Position numbers and translations under genes: made by a program. Below are positions 9,030-18,941 of a stretch of 64,000 bases of DNA, one piece after another (positions within the stretch are counted from its first letter, which is position 1; each line of letters opens with the position of its first letter). Source of the stretch: Celeribacter naphthalenivorans. Lineage in GTDB: Bacteria; Pseudomonadota; Alphaproteobacteria; Rhodobacterales; Rhodobacteraceae. The notes under the pieces were generated by a model. The model worked only from the letters and a program-made list of their open reading frames with translations, made no database searches and was not told the DNA's origin. The DNA lies in the NCBI RefSeq assembly GCF_020524585.1, contig NZ_JAIVLK010000005.1:186001-250000 (forward strand). The letters run 5' to 3'.

Positions 9030-10223
9030 ATGCAGCACACCCGCCCCGAAGACATTCAGACCGATCTGGCTTTCATCGAAAAAATGACCGCCATGCGTCA
9101 CGACATCCACGCCCACCCCGAAACAGCTTATGAAGAGGTGCGGACTTCCGCCATCGTTGCGGCCTATCTCGAAGGCTTAGGGATTGCGGTGCATCGCGGG
9201 CTTGGCAAGACCGGCGTGGTGGGGACGCTGAAAGGCACGCGTCCGGGGCAGAAAACCATCGCGCTGCGCGCCGATATGGATGCGCTTCATATCACCGAGG
9301 AGACGGGCGTGCCCTATAGCTCAACGGTGCCGGGCAAGATGCATGCCTGCGGACATGACGGCCACACCACGATGCTTTTGGGCGCGGCAGAAAAACTGGC
9401 CGCCAACCCGGATTTTGCGGGCACCGTACATTTCGTGTTCCAACCCGCCGAAGAAGGCGGCGGTGGGGCCGATGCGATGATCAAGGACGGTTTGTTCGAG
9501 CTGTTTCCGACGGATGCGATTTACGGCGTGCACAATGGGCCGATGGATCCTCTGGGGCTTTTGACCACGCGTGTGGGGCCCTACACCTCCGCCTCTGACG
9601 ATTGGGAGATCGTGTTCGAAGGCACCGGCGGGCACGGTGCGGCCCCGGAAAAATCCACCGATCCGACAGTGGCCGCGGGGCAATTCATGGCGACGCTCGG
9701 CAATGTCGTCTCCCGCCATGTGGCGCTGACCGATTGGGCGGTGGTGTCCATTGGCCATGTCGCAGGCGGCGAGCGTGAAAGCGCCAATATCATCCCGGCC
9801 AAAGTCATGGTCGCAGGGACGGCGCGCAGCTATGCGCCCGAGGTGCGTGACACGTTGGAACGCGAGATCACGCGGCTGGCCGAGGGCTGTGCCATGGCTT
9901 GTGGGGTGGCGGCGCATGTGGACTATGCGCGGGGCTATCCGCCGCTGGTGAACACCAGTGATGAGGTCGCCGTGACGGGGCGTGCGCATATGGCCTCGGT
10001 GGGCGAAGCATTGACGATGACGGAGGCCCCGGCCATCGGAGCCAGTGAGGATTTCGCCTATTATCTGGAAAAGATTCCAGGGGCTTACGTTTCCATCGGC
10101 AATGGCGACGGGCCGGGAGCGGCCTTTGTCCACACGCCGAAATTCGATTTCAACGATGCGCTGATCCCGATCGGGGTGGCCTATTGGATGAATGTCGTGG
10201 CTGAGGAGTTGGGGGCGACATGA
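9030..10223 (+). CDS. M20 family amidohydrolase (hippurate/N-acyl amino acid hydrolase type)
   Basis: A 397-residue metallo-amidohydrolase of the M20D type. Metal-ligand motifs are visible: MHACGHDGHT near residues 89-98, the catalytic EEGGGGADAM block near 132, and the late ASEDFAYYLEKIPGAY with a ligand histidine in VHTPKFDFND. Family members release amino acids from N-acyl or N-aromatic conjugates. The start at 9030 follows ACAGGAGATCCCC; three earlier in-frame starts lack such a site. A paralogue lies at 18942-20105 beside a peptide transporter, while this copy has no transporter neighbour. Confidence 0.88.
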   Translation: MQHTRPEDIQTDLAFIEKMTAMRHDIHAHPETAYEEVRTSAIVAAYLEGLGIAVHRGLGKTGVVGTLKGTRPGQKTIALRADMDALHITEETGVPYSSTVPGKMHACGHDGHTTMLLGAAEKLAANPDFAGTVHFVFQPAEEGGGGADAMIKDGLFELFPTDAIYGVHNGPMDPLGLLTTRVGPYTSASDDWEIVFEGTGGHGAAPEKSTDPTVAAGQFMATLGNVVSRHVALTDWAVVSIGHVAGGERESANIIPAKVMVAGTARSYAPEVRDTLEREITRLAEGCAMACGVAAHVDYARGYPPLVNTSDEVAVTGRAHMASVGEALTMTEAPAIGASEDFAYYLEKIPGAYVSIGNGDGPGAAFVHTPKFDFNDALIPIGVAYWMNVVAEELGAT

Positions 10224-10279
10224 GACGAAAGTATACCATGGCATTCCGATAAGTCTTTGAAATGGAATGAAAATATTAT

Positions 10280-10308
10280 TTGCTTTGAAGGGCGCGCGCA
10301 GGCTATAG
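10280..10308 (+). promoter_or_regulatory. Candidate promoter of the DUF3422 gene
   Basis: TTGCTT and CTATAG are separated by 17 bp, 31 bp before the start codon. The -35 hexamer is imperfect and the assignment is by eye only. Confidence 0.35.
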
Positions 10309-10338
10309 GCGTAAAACAACGCTGAATAAGAGACGCAT

Positions 10339-11625
10339 ATGGCCCCTTTGCAAGACCACCCGCGCCGCTATGAGCTGGCCAATGAACTGCACGCCCGCCC
10401 TTTCCCGGAGGTGAGCACCAATGCGCGCGCCGCCTATCTGGCGATCCGGGCGGCAGGCGATGCGGCGCGCCGGGACCGCGAGTTGGACCGGGCACATCTT
10501 TTGGCGCTTTTGGACCGCTATGGGGCCGCCCATCCGGCGCCGGGGGCGACGCATTACATCGGGCCTTTGGGCAAGTACCGTCTCAAATGGGAAAGCCACA
10601 CGGAATTCGTGACCTATACGATTTTCGCCGATGGCGTGGCGGATCGGGCATTTGACAAAGGCACCTTCGATCTCTTCCCGGAAGAGTGGCTGAATGACGC
10701 GCCGGGGCAGCGGATCACTTCTGCGCTCATCCGTGTGGAAACCGTGGAAACGGAGGCCCAAATCGTCGAGCGGATCGACAGCTGGTTCGAGCGCGAAAGC
10801 CTCGCCGTGGCTCATGTCCTCGATGGGGCTCTGACGGTGGCGGGAGATTTTCGGATCGATGAGGCCGGGCATATGCGCTTTGCGATTTTCCCGGAACCCG
10901 ATTGTGGCCGCCGCCGGATCGGGCGCGTGTTGCAGCGTCTCTGCGAGATCGAGACCTATAAGGCGATGTCGATGCTGGGCCTCGTGCAGGCGCGCAAAGT
11001 GGTGCGGGAACTCGCGGATATTGAACAGGAATTGGCGGAGCTGATGGCGACGCTGACCTCGAAACAGGACGTTCCCACTGAGGCGCTATTGGAGGATATT
11101 CTGGGCCTCTCGACCCGGATCGAGGGCATTGTGACGCGCACGAATTTCCGCTTTGGCGCGACCGGGGCCTATGAGGCCATCGTCAATCAAAGGATCGAAG
11201 TGCTGCGCGAAAGCCGGTTCATGGCGCGTCAGCTCTTTGGCGAGTTCATGATGCGGCGCTACGACCCGGCGATGCGCACGGTGCAGGCGGCCAAGTCGCA
11301 GCTTGAAAGTCTTGCCGAACGGACCGCGCGGGCGGCGAACCTGTTGCGCACCAAGGTCGATGTCGGGCGTCAGGCGCAGAACCAATCTCTGTTGGAGAGC
11401 ATGAACAAACGTGCCGATCTGCAACTGCGCTTGCAGGAGACGGTCGAGGGGCTGTCGGTGGTGGCGATCAGCTATTATGCCGTGAGCCTCGTGGGCTATC
11501 TGGTCTACCCAGTCCTCGAACCGTTGCACCTGTCGAAAGGGCTGGCGCTGGCGCTGATCACTCCGCTGGTTGTGCTTGCGGTCTGGCTTGGCCTGCGGCG
11601 GATAAAGAAGCACCATCTCGGATGA
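10339..11625 (+). CDS. DUF3422 family membrane-anchored protein
   Basis: A 428-residue protein of the DUF3422 family, recognised from the start MAPLQDHPRRYELANELHARPFPE and the soluble body with EETVEGLSVVAISYYAVSL-like helices near the end. The middle (residues 230-360) is rich in long amphipathic helices, and two membrane helices lie near residues 374-420, ending in RRIKKHHLG. Function is unknown in the family. Its last 68 bp overlap the 3' end of the convergent YeeE gene. Confidence 0.82.
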   Translation: MAPLQDHPRRYELANELHARPFPEVSTNARAAYLAIRAAGDAARRDRELDRAHLLALLDRYGAAHPAPGATHYIGPLGKYRLKWESHTEFVTYTIFADGVADRAFDKGTFDLFPEEWLNDAPGQRITSALIRVETVETEAQIVERIDSWFERESLAVAHVLDGALTVAGDFRIDEAGHMRFAIFPEPDCGRRRIGRVLQRLCEIETYKAMSMLGLVQARKVVRELADIEQELAELMATLTSKQDVPTEALLEDILGLSTRIEGIVTRTNFRFGATGAYEAIVNQRIEVLRESRFMARQLFGEFMMRRYDPAMRTVQAAKSQLESLAERTARAANLLRTKVDVGRQAQNQSLLESMNKRADLQLRLQETVEGLSVVAISYYAVSLVGYLVYPVLEPLHLSKGLALALITPLVVLAVWLGLRRIKKHHLG

Positions 11626-12622
11626 TCCGGGCGGCGAGAACGCCCCCCAGAGCAATCGAGACAAGGGCAAGGATGGCAGCGAGCGAGAGGCTCGGCACGC
11701 CCGCGAGACCCGCGCCCACGGTGCAGCCACCGGCCAACACACCGCCCAGACCCATCAGGGCTGCACCGGCCATGTAACGCCCGGTTTGACGGGGGCTCTC
11801 GAAACTCTGCCACCGGAAGCGGTCAGACAACAGGGACGAGGCGAGAGCCCCCAAAATGACACCACCGATAAGGCCGGTGCCAAATCCCGCAGGGATAGAA
11901 GACGCCGCGATGGACCAGAACATGGTCTCGGCGGAGGGCGAGGTGAAGGATAGGCTTTCCATCGCGATCGGGTCGAATTCGTCGAAAAGAACAAAACCCG
12001 TGCCGATCCATGCGGCGGGCACCAAAAGGCCGATCAAGGCGCCGAGGGCGAGATCGCGTTTGGAGGTGGCGAGACGCCACGCTGCGATGCCCGCTGCACC
12101 GGCAATCAGAGCGGTCCAGATCAGCGCAGAGCCGGGCAGGGCGGCATTGTCCAGCGACAGCGTGACGCCGCCCAATGTGGTGCGGATGGGGGCGAGCACG
12201 CCTTTGAGTGTGGCATGGGCCACGACGGCGAAGACCACGAGCACGAGGGCCGCACGCAGGTTGCCGGAGCCGGACAGAACGGTGAGACGCGAGACGCAGC
12301 CACGGGTCAAGACCATGCCGACGCCGAACATCACCCCGCCGATCACAATGGCAAGCCACGGCAGATCGGGTGTCAGGAAACGGTGGTCGGCAAAGGAGAT
12401 CAGACCCTGCGCGACGGCGAGCTGCGTGCCGAGGACGGCGGTGGTGAGGCCCGCAAGCCAGACACCCGCCGCGGCGCCGCGCTCGCCCTTTGGACCGGCG
12501 ACGGAGCGACGGAAACAAAAGCGCGACACTTCGGCCAACGCGCCGAACAGCACACCGATCACAAGGCCAAGGATCACCGCCGCTTGTCGGGGCGCAAGGT
12601 CCAGTCCGAGAGATTCATACAT
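11558..12622 (-). CDS. YeeE/YedE family sulfur-compound transporter
   Basis: A 354-residue membrane protein with roughly nine to ten helices. It carries the paired conserved cysteine motifs of the YeeE/YedE (TsuA-like) family: LTRGCVSRLTVLSGSGNLR in the first half and GGVLAGGCTVGAGLAGVPS in the second, consistent with an internal repeat. Studied members import thiosulfate or other sulfur species. Its 3' end overlaps the DUF3422 gene by 68 bp, so the coding ends share DNA on opposite strands. It appears monocistronic. Confidence 0.86.
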   Translation of the reverse strand: MYESLGLDLAPRQAAVILGLVIGVLFGALAEVSRFCFRRSVAGPKGERGAAAGVWLAGLTTAVLGTQLAVAQGLISFADHRFLTPDLPWLAIVIGGVMFGVGMVLTRGCVSRLTVLSGSGNLRAALVLVVFAVVAHATLKGVLAPIRTTLGGVTLSLDNAALPGSALIWTALIAGAAGIAAWRLATSKRDLALGALIGLLVPAAWIGTGFVLFDEFDPIAMESLSFTSPSAETMFWSIAASSIPAGFGTGLIGGVILGALASSLLSDRFRWQSFESPRQTGRYMAGAALMGLGGVLAGGCTVGAGLAGVPSLSLAAILALVSIALGGVLAARIIRDGASLSAAGQARPQAQPAE

Positions 12623-12656
12623 GTCGCGTCCTTCCGTGAAGGTGGAATTTTATCCC

Positions 12657-12685
12657 TCATATGCAGAAAAATAGATGCGATGCAA
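12657..12685 (-). promoter_or_regulatory. Candidate promoter of the YeeE gene
   Basis: On the minus strand TTGCAT and ATATGA are separated by 17 bp, 35 bp upstream of the ATG at 12622. By-eye call. Confidence 0.35.
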
Positions 12686-12789
12686 TCTTGTGAGGGCGCG
12701 ACCATGCCCGTGGGTTTGGGAAAATGTTCCGATCCACACATCTGCGCGAAACGCGCGTTCGGAGCCTGTGCCGCGCCACGGAATTAAAG

Positions 12790-12824
12790 AAAAACGCGCC
12801 GGGGGAGCGGCGCGCTTTTTGTTT
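12790..12824. terminator. Terminator at the end of the peptide permease operon
   Basis: CGCGCC (12795-12800) pairs with GGCGCG (12809-12814). Read on the minus strand the stem is followed by TTTTTCTTT, as expected for stopping the permease transcript. The plus strand is also T-rich after the stem. Confidence 0.75.
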
Positions 12825-12842
12825 TTATTTGGCTGTTCCGGC

Positions 12843-13757
12843 TCACCGCCCGCGAATACGGGGATCGAGCGCATCGCGCAGCCCGTCGCCGATGTAGTTC
12901 ACGGCCAAAACGGTCAAGGAGATCGCCAGACCGGGCCAGATCACGCGTTCGGGGTACTGCTGAATGAAATCCTTCGAATCGTAGAGCAGGCGCCCCCAGG
13001 TCGGGTAATCCGGCGGAAAGCCGAGGCCCAGAAACGAGAGCGCGGACTCCGTGATGATCGCATTGGCGATGCCCAAAGTGGCCGAGACCATGATCGGCGA
13101 CATGATGTTCGGCAGGATATGCCGCGTGACGATCCGGTCCGAGGGCGTGCCGATGGAGCGGGCGGCCAGCACATATTCGCGCTCTTTCAGAGCCAGAACA
13201 TCCCCGCGCACGATGCGGGCGGTCTGCATCCAGCTGGTGATGCCGATGACGAAAACGATCAGGATGAAAATCCCGCTCTCAAGGCCAAAGACCGACCGCA
13301 AAGGATCGCGGAACAGCATGATGATCACCAGCAAGAGCGGTAAAAGCGGCAGGGCCAGAAACAGATCGGTGAGACGCATCAAGACGCCGTCGAGTTTCTT
13401 CCAATAGCCCGCGAGGACGCCCACGAAGGTGCCCAAAACCAAGGATAGGAACATGGCGGTGAGGCCGACGGAGATCGAGACCTGACCGCCTTGCAGCATC
13501 CGGGCAAGGATGTCGCGGCCCAGCTGGTCGGCGCCGAAGGGATGCGCCAGCGAGGGCCCCTGATTGCGGGCGCGGATGTCGATATGGGTCGGGTCGATGG
13601 TCCAAATGAACGGGCCGAGATAGACGGCCAGCACGATGAAGACAAAGAAAACCAGCCCGGCCATGGCGCCTTTGTGGGTCTTGAACTGGTCCCAGACGTC
13701 CCACCATTGGTTGCGGGGCTTTTCCTCGTGGAGGGGGAGGGTCGTTGTATCGGTCAT
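12843..13757 (-). CDS. ABC peptide transporter permease (DppC/OppC type)
   Basis: A 304-residue inner-membrane permease. It has the N-terminal WDQFKTHKGAMAGLVFFVFIV segment typical of OppC/DppC, then the TMD core. The EAA-type loop that contacts the ATPase is seen in EREYVLAARSIGTPSDRI, followed by HILPNIMSPIMV. The C terminus is YIGDGLRDALDPRIRGR. It is the last gene of the minus-strand operon, 12 bases after its partner permease, and should pair with it and the divergent double ATPase at 17016. Confidence 0.92.
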   Translation of the reverse strand: MTDTTTLPLHEEKPRNQWWDVWDQFKTHKGAMAGLVFFVFIVLAVYLGPFIWTIDPTHIDIRARNQGPSLAHPFGADQLGRDILARMLQGGQVSISVGLTAMFLSLVLGTFVGVLAGYWKKLDGVLMRLTDLFLALPLLPLLLVIIMLFRDPLRSVFGLESGIFILIVFVIGITSWMQTARIVRGDVLALKEREYVLAARSIGTPSDRIVTRHILPNIMSPIMVSATLGIANAIITESALSFLGLGFPPDYPTWGRLLYDSKDFIQQYPERVIWPGLAISLTVLAVNYIGDGLRDALDPRIRGR

Positions 13758-13769
13758 TCTCTGCCTCCC

Positions 13770-14777
13770 TTAATCGTAGCGAATGCGCGGATCGAGCATG
13801 CCGTAGATGATGTCCGCAATGAGGTTGAAAAGCACGATGAGCACCGCGAAGATAAAGGTCAGCGTCTGCACCATCGGCGCGTCGGAGGCGTAGATCGCGG
13901 TGATCAGCATCTGGCCGAGACCGTTCACCTGGAACACCTGCTCGGTGATGATGGCGCCGCCAAAGATGTTCGGCACGCCAAGCGCGATGACGGTCACCAC
14001 CGGGATCATCGAGTTGCGCAGCACATGCATGAGGACGACGACACGCTCGGACAGGCCCTTGGCCCGCGCGGTGCGGACGTAATCCTGATTGAGATTGTCG
14101 AGCATGGAGGCGCGCATGAAGCGGCTGACTTGGGCCGCGTTATAGAGCGTCAAAACAAACACCGGCATCGCCATCTGACGCACCTGGAACCAGAACGACG
14201 GCCAATCGGTGATCCTATGCGTGGTGTCGTAGATCGACGGGAACCAGCCCAAGGTCACGGAGAAGACGACAATCAACAGCACGCCGGAGAAGAACGTTGG
14301 GATCGAGAAGCCGACCATGGAAATGAACGTGCCGAGCTGGTCGAACCAGCTATACTGACGATAGGCGGAGATGATGCCGATGGGGACGGCGATCAGCGTC
14401 GCGAAAATGTAGGACAGACCCACGACCCAGAGCGTCTGCGGCATGCGTTCGGCGACGACGGACATCACCGGGGAACGGGATTGGAAAGAGATAATCCGTT
14501 GCTTTCCCTCGGCAAAATTGGTGCCGAAGATATGGTCAAAGGCAACCTGAGGTTCGACGACGAAGAACTGGTAAAGCCAGTTCAGAAACCGGATGTGCAC
14601 GGGTTCGCCAAGGCCCAGAGCCTCGCGCATTTTCTCTTTCACCTCGGGCGGCACGGTGAGCGGGATCGAGGCCATCGGATCGCCCGGGGCCAGATCGAGC
14701 AGCAAAAAGATCACCAATGAGATGAACAACAGCGTCGGCACGGCGAGAACCAGACGACGGATCGTGAAATGAAGCAT
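13770..14777 (-). CDS. ABC peptide transporter permease (DppB/OppB type)
   Basis: A 335-residue permease starting with MLHFTIRRLVLAVPTLLFIS, the usual first helix of DppB, followed by FLLLDLAPGDP. The ATPase-contact loop is visible in DYVRTARAKGLSERVV, with HVLRNSMIPVVT next. Six membrane helices are expected. It lies 64 bp after the binding-protein gene, with a hairpin in that gap, and 12 bp before the second permease gene. Confidence 0.93.
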   Translation of the reverse strand: MLHFTIRRLVLAVPTLLFISLVIFLLLDLAPGDPMASIPLTVPPEVKEKMREALGLGEPVHIRFLNWLYQFFVVEPQVAFDHIFGTNFAEGKQRIISFQSRSPVMSVVAERMPQTLWVVGLSYIFATLIAVPIGIISAYRQYSWFDQLGTFISMVGFSIPTFFSGVLLIVVFSVTLGWFPSIYDTTHRITDWPSFWFQVRQMAMPVFVLTLYNAAQVSRFMRASMLDNLNQDYVRTARAKGLSERVVVLMHVLRNSMIPVVTVIALGVPNIFGGAIITEQVFQVNGLGQMLITAIYASDAPMVQTLTFIFAVLIVLFNLIADIIYGMLDPRIRYD

Positions 14778-14810
14778 GAAGGCTGCCTTGCGGTCTTATG
14801 TCATTGAAGC

Positions 14811-14832
14811 GGGCGCCCCTTTCGGGACGCCC
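14811..14832 (-). other. Intercistronic hairpin between binding protein and permease genes
   Basis: GGGCG pairs with CGCCC and, after one mismatch, CCC with GGG around a TTTC loop. No strong poly-T tract follows on the minus strand. In ABC operons a stem here often protects the binding-protein mRNA or reduces read-through to the permeases; that role is inferred. Confidence 0.45.
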
Positions 14833-14841
14833 CACAAGAGA

Positions 14842-16557
14842 TCACTCTGTAATGCGATACCAATCGGCCGCATTCCAGAGCTCGGAATCCCAGGTGTTCA
14901 GGATGACACCGCCCAGCGAATTGGCGTGTGCCGACAGGCGGCCACGGTCGACGAGCGGGATGATGACATATTCCTGCATCAGCATGTCGTTCATGGATTT
15001 CGCCAATTCCGCACGCTCGTTGATGTCACCGGTTTCGGCCATTTCGGCCACAAGCGCGTCATACTCTTCGGCGCAGAAACGCGGCATGTTGTTGCCCTGC
15101 CATTGGGTTTCCGGGCGTGGCGCCTGAACGCATTCCCAGTTGGCCATATAGGCTTCGGGGTCGGTGCCGTCGAAGTTGTTGGCGTACATTTCCACGTCCG
15201 CGTAGAACTTTTGGAACGTGTCGGGCGACCCCGCGTCACCGCCAAAGAACACCGAGGCGTCGATGTTGCGCAACTCGGTTTCAACACCGATTTCTTCCCA
15301 CCACTGTTTGATGATGGCCTGGAAATCCTGACGGATCGCGTTGGTCGAGGATTGGAACAACAAAGACAGCTTCACGCCGTCTTTTTCGCGGATGCCATCG
15401 CCATCGCTGTCGACCCAACCGGCCTCTTCGAGCACGGCTTTCGCGCCTTCGATGTCCTGCGTCAGACAGGCGTCGTTGGCGGTGGATTTGTAAATTTCCG
15501 GTGCCGGCAACACGTTACAGGTCGGACGACCCGCATCGCCATAGCCAATCTCGGTCAAAAGTGCGCGGTCGATGGCCATGGAAAGCGCTTTGCGCACCGC
15601 GATGTCGGAGAGGAAGGGGTGCGGATGCGCGGCGGTGGCGCGTTCGTCGCCCAAAGCGGGGTTCGGGTCGGTCAGGTTGACCATGATCCGCTCGACGAGC
15701 GTGCCATAGGCGCTGACAAGCTGGCCTTGGCCCTTGGCGAGCATGGCTTCGAGCAGGTCAGGCGCCACCTGGGTGTTCCAGGCGTAATCGAATTCGCCGG
15801 TCTCAAGCACAGAACGGGCCGCAGATTGCGCATCACCGCCGCCTTTCAACGTGGCGGTGGCAAAGGCCGGTTTGGCCGGATCGCGGTAGTTCGGGTTGGC
15901 GGAGAGGGAGACCACGTCGTTGGTCTTGAACTCATCCACGACAAACGGGCCGGTGCCGATGGGGGCAAAGTTCTGATCGGTACAGGAGGCCATGGCTTCG
16001 CCGGTGCAATTTGCGAATTGGGCTTTTTGCACGATCGGGGCCTGCGCGCCCACGAAGGGACCGTAGGGGAAGGGTTTCGGCACGCCGAAGGTGACAATAA
16101 CCGTCAAGGCATCCGGGGTCTCGACGGAGACAACGTCATTGTATTTCTCGGACTGGGAACAGCCGCCGCCCTCGGAGGTACAATATTCCCAGGTGAATTT
16201 CACATCTTCGGACGTCAGATCGGAGCCGTCGGACCACTTGAGGCCTTCTTTGAGTTTCCACGTGATCGTGGTCAGATCTTCGCTCACGCCACCGTTTTCA
16301 ACGGTGGGCACGGATTCGGCCAGAAACGGCACAATCGCGCCGGTTTCGTCGTAGCGCGCGAGCGGTTCCAGCACGAGAGACGCGGATTCAAGCTCTTTGG
16401 TGCCGCCCGACAGATAGGGGTTCATCGTCGACGGGGCCTGATAATAGATGATGTTCACATGGCCGTCGGCGCCGCGTTCCGCGAAAGCGGCGGGCGCCAT
16501 CGACAATGTGGCAACTGTGCCCAGAACTGTGCCCATCAGGGCAGTCTTGAGTTTCAT
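14842..16557 (-). CDS. Periplasmic peptide-binding protein of ABC transporter (SBP family 5)
   Basis: A 571-residue extracellular solute-binding protein of family 5. The signal peptide is clear: MKLK, a hydrophobic stretch, and a cleavage site after AAFA near residue 26. Family blocks include WKLKEGLKWSDGSDLTSEDV near residue 94 and, later, DIAVRKALSMAIDRALL. The C-terminal EYVIIPLVDRG segment also fits. The ATG at 16557 was chosen over one 30 bp upstream because AAGGAGAGG sits at good spacing before it and the signal peptide starts there. It feeds peptides to the two permeases downstream. Confidence 0.93.
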   Translation of the reverse strand: MKLKTALMGTVLGTVATLSMAPAAFAERGADGHVNIIYYQAPSTMNPYLSGGTKELESASLVLEPLARYDETGAIVPFLAESVPTVENGGVSEDLTTITWKLKEGLKWSDGSDLTSEDVKFTWEYCTSEGGGCSQSEKYNDVVSVETPDALTVIVTFGVPKPFPYGPFVGAQAPIVQKAQFANCTGEAMASCTDQNFAPIGTGPFVVDEFKTNDVVSLSANPNYRDPAKPAFATATLKGGGDAQSAARSVLETGEFDYAWNTQVAPDLLEAMLAKGQGQLVSAYGTLVERIMVNLTDPNPALGDERATAAHPHPFLSDIAVRKALSMAIDRALLTEIGYGDAGRPTCNVLPAPEIYKSTANDACLTQDIEGAKAVLEEAGWVDSDGDGIREKDGVKLSLLFQSSTNAIRQDFQAIIKQWWEEIGVETELRNIDASVFFGGDAGSPDTFQKFYADVEMYANNFDGTDPEAYMANWECVQAPRPETQWQGNNMPRFCAEEYDALVAEMAETGDINERAELAKSMNDMLMQEYVIIPLVDRGRLSAHANSLGGVILNTWDSELWNAADWYRITE

Positions 16558-17015
16558 TATAACAACCTCTCCTTGTTGAACCGGCATCGGGCCTCTGCCT
16601 GAACTTCATTGTTTCAGAGCTTGGACCAGTGCGTGAACCGCACATTTTAAGATTTCCCGCCGGACGTGTTGTAACTCATTCCTCTTTATCGAACCTGACG
16701 CAACCTGTGCGGGTGGTCTTGCTGAGGGCAAGACGACTCGCCGGGTTGCGCGGCTATAAATTTATCGAATGATAAAAACTTAGGCGAAGCAAGGCGGTTT
16801 CTCTGAGAAAATCGGCAGACCGCCCATATCGTTACGTTATCCTTGCATGCGGTTTCAGCGAATGCTCGTATTTCAGACAAACCGATTTGACAGTGCCAGC
16901 GCGGCAGGCATAGCGTCGAGGGAAAGGTCCTCATGACAGCTCCATGAGACCGGCTCTTGTCGCTTTGAGCCGCGCGAGGACCGATCTCAATCCACCAAGA
17001 CCCGAAAGGCGATCC
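16558..17015. other. Divergent intergenic region of the peptide transporter
   Basis: A 458-bp gene-free stretch between the divergent binding-protein and double-ATPase genes. It holds a TTTATC/GATAAA inverted repeat at 16761-16776 and a TTGACA-type promoter facing right at 16887. A weak minus-strand TTACAA/TTAAAA pair lies near 16640-16670. No reading frame with family resemblance was seen. Confidence 0.5.
16887..16915 (+). promoter_or_regulatory. Candidate promoter of the double ATPase gene
   Basis: A perfect TTGACA is followed after 17 bp by ATAGCG (or CATAGC after 16). It points toward the ATPase gene and lies about 100 bp before its start. Confidence 0.45.
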
Positions 17016-18896
17016 ATGCTCGATACCACTCCCGATACGCCGCCAGAAACGCCGAGAGACACGCCCGAAACCCGTGCCCTGATCGACGTTTCGCATCTCA
17101 GGGTCGAATTTCCGACCCGGGGCGGAACGGTTGTCGGCGTCAAGGATGTGTCCTTCACCATCGCGCCGGGGGAGACGCTCTGCGTGGTCGGAGAATCGGG
17201 GTCGGGCAAATCCGTGTCCTCTCTGGCGATCATGCGGCTCATCGAATTCGGCGGCGGCAAGATCGCCGAGGGCGACATCAAGCTGCGCAAAGAGGACCAG
17301 ATCATCGACCTGACGGCGATGAACCCGGAAAAGATGCGGGCGCTCAGAGGCAATGAAATCGGCATGATCTTTCAGGAGCCGATGACCTCGCTGAACCCGG
17401 TGTTCACCATCGAACGCCAGCTTTGCGAGGGTCTGCGGCTGCACAAGGGCATGACCAAGGATCAGGCCCGTGCGCGCGCCATTGAGCTGATGAAAGATGT
17501 GCGAATCCCTGAGCCGGAGCGCCGTTTGAGCCAGTACCCGCACGAGCTGTCCGGCGGCATGCGGCAACGTGTGATGATCGCCATGGCGATGGCCTGCGAG
17601 CCGAAACTCTTGATCTGCGACGAACCCACCACGGCGCTCGATGTGACGATTCAGGCCGAAATTCTGGCGCTCATCGACCGGCTGAAACGCGAACATGGCA
17701 CGGCCGTTTTGTTCATCACCCACGACATGGCGGTGGTGGCGCAAATGGCCGACCGCGTTTTGGTGATGTTCCGCGGCGATATCGTCGAAGAGGGCACAGT
17801 CGAAGAGATTTTCGAGGCACCGAAAGAGGAATACACCAAGGCGCTTTTGGCCGCCGTGCCGAAACTTGGCGAGATGACCGGCAAGCCCGCGCCCGAACCG
17901 ATGCGCCTGATCGGTGTGCCGCAGGGTGAAATCAAACCTGTGCCCTATGCGCCCGAAGACGCGAAGCCGGTGTTGGAGGTCAAGAACCTCGTCACGCGCT
18001 TCCCGGTCAAGGCGGGGCTGCTGCGCAAGACGGTTGCCAATGTGCATGCCGTCGAGGATGTGTCTTTCGCGATCAAACCCGGCGAAACCCTGTCTCTCGT
18101 GGGCGAAAGTGGATGTGGCAAATCGACCTGCGGGCGCTCCGTGTTGCGACTGGTCGAACCGCAATCTGGCTCCGTGCTGTTGGAGGGCAAAGAGGTGCTC
18201 GACCAAAGCCCGGGCGATTTGCGTCGCTTGCGTCAAGACATGCAGATGATCTTTCAGGACCCTTTCGCGTCCTTGAACCCGCAGGTGCGCCTCGTGGATC
18301 AGGTCGCCGAACCGCTGCGCAACTATGGTTTGGCCCATGGCTCAGAGATCACCGACCGCGTCGCCAATCTCTTCGACCGGGTCGAACTGCCGCGCTCCTT
18401 CATGAAACGCTACCCGCATGAGCTTTCGGGCGGCCAACGTCAACGGATCGCCATTGCGCGGGCGCTCTCGATCAACCCGAAACTTGTGATCGCGGACGAG
18501 GCGGTTTCCGCCCTCGATGTGTCGGTGCAGGCGCAGGTGGTGAACCTCTTGATGGAGCTTCAGGCAGAGCTTGGCATCGCGATGCTCTTTATCAGCCACG
18601 ACATGGCCGTGGTCGAACGTGTCAGCCACCACACGGCTGTGATGTATCTGGGCCGGATCGTCGAGATCGGTCCGCGTCAGGCCGTCTTCGAGAATCCGCA
18701 GCACGACTACACCAAATCGCTGATGTCCGCTGTGCCGATCGCCGATCCGCGCAACAAAAAGATCAGTTCGAATCTCTCGTTCAAACCGATCCCGTCCCCG
18801 ATCTTCCCGGCGGATCACACGCCCGCCAAATCCACCTACCGCGAGGTGGCGAAAGACCACTTCGTTTTGGAGCCCATCGAAGGCTTTGCATATTGA
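17016..18896 (+). CDS. ABC peptide transporter, fused double ATP-binding protein
   Basis: A 626-residue protein with two complete ATPase domains, equal to DppD plus DppF (GsiA-like layout). The first half has Walker [12 protein letters not shown], signature [12 protein letters not shown] and Walker [13 protein letters not shown]. The second has [23 protein letters not shown] and [12 protein letters not shown]; the Ala replaces the usual Pro in the last motif. Each half ends with the oligopeptide-type C-terminal extension. The ATG at 17016 follows GAAAGGCGATCC; the earlier in-frame start at 16944 adds an unlikely leader. It should energise the permeases on the other strand. Confidence 0.93.
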   Translation: MLDTTPDTPPETPRDTPETRALIDVSHLRVEFPTRGGTVVGVKDVSFTIAPGETLCVVGESGSGKSVSSLAIMRLIEFGGGKIAEGDIKLRKEDQIIDLTAMNPEKMRALRGNEIGMIFQEPMTSLNPVFTIERQLCEGLRLHKGMTKDQARARAIELMKDVRIPEPERRLSQYPHELSGGMRQRVMIAMAMACEPKLLICDEPTTALDVTIQAEILALIDRLKREHGTAVLFITHDMAVVAQMADRVLVMFRGDIVEEGTVEEIFEAPKEEYTKALLAAVPKLGEMTGKPAPEPMRLIGVPQGEIKPVPYAPEDAKPVLEVKNLVTRFPVKAGLLRKTVANVHAVEDVSFAIKPGETLSLVGESGCGKSTCGRSVLRLVEPQSGSVLLEGKEVLDQSPGDLRRLRQDMQMIFQDPFASLNPQVRLVDQVAEPLRNYGLAHGSEITDRVANLFDRVELPRSFMKRYPHELSGGQRQRIAIARALSINPKLVIADEAVSALDVSVQAQVVNLLMELQAELGIAMLFISHDMAVVERVSHHTAVMYLGRIVEIGPRQAVFENPQHDYTKSLMSAVPIADPRNKKISSNLSFKPIPSPIFPADHTPAKSTYREVAKDHFVLEPIEGFAY

Positions 18897-18916
18897 ACGC
18901 AGCTTTGCCTGCGTTC
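18895..18916 (+). other. Intercistronic hairpin between ATPase and M20 genes
   Basis: GAACGCAG pairs perfectly with CTGCGTTC around CTTTGC. The stem begins inside the ATPase stop codon and lacks a T tract, so it may stabilise or tune the transcript and not end it. Confidence 0.45.
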
Positions 18917-18941
18917 GGACTTGACCAGAAAAGAGACTGAA

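Noticed and set aside
16761-16776. TTTATC/GATAAA inverted repeat in the divergent transporter promoter region
   Set aside because: Six-bp arms in an A/T-rich patch are weak; not enough to call an operator.
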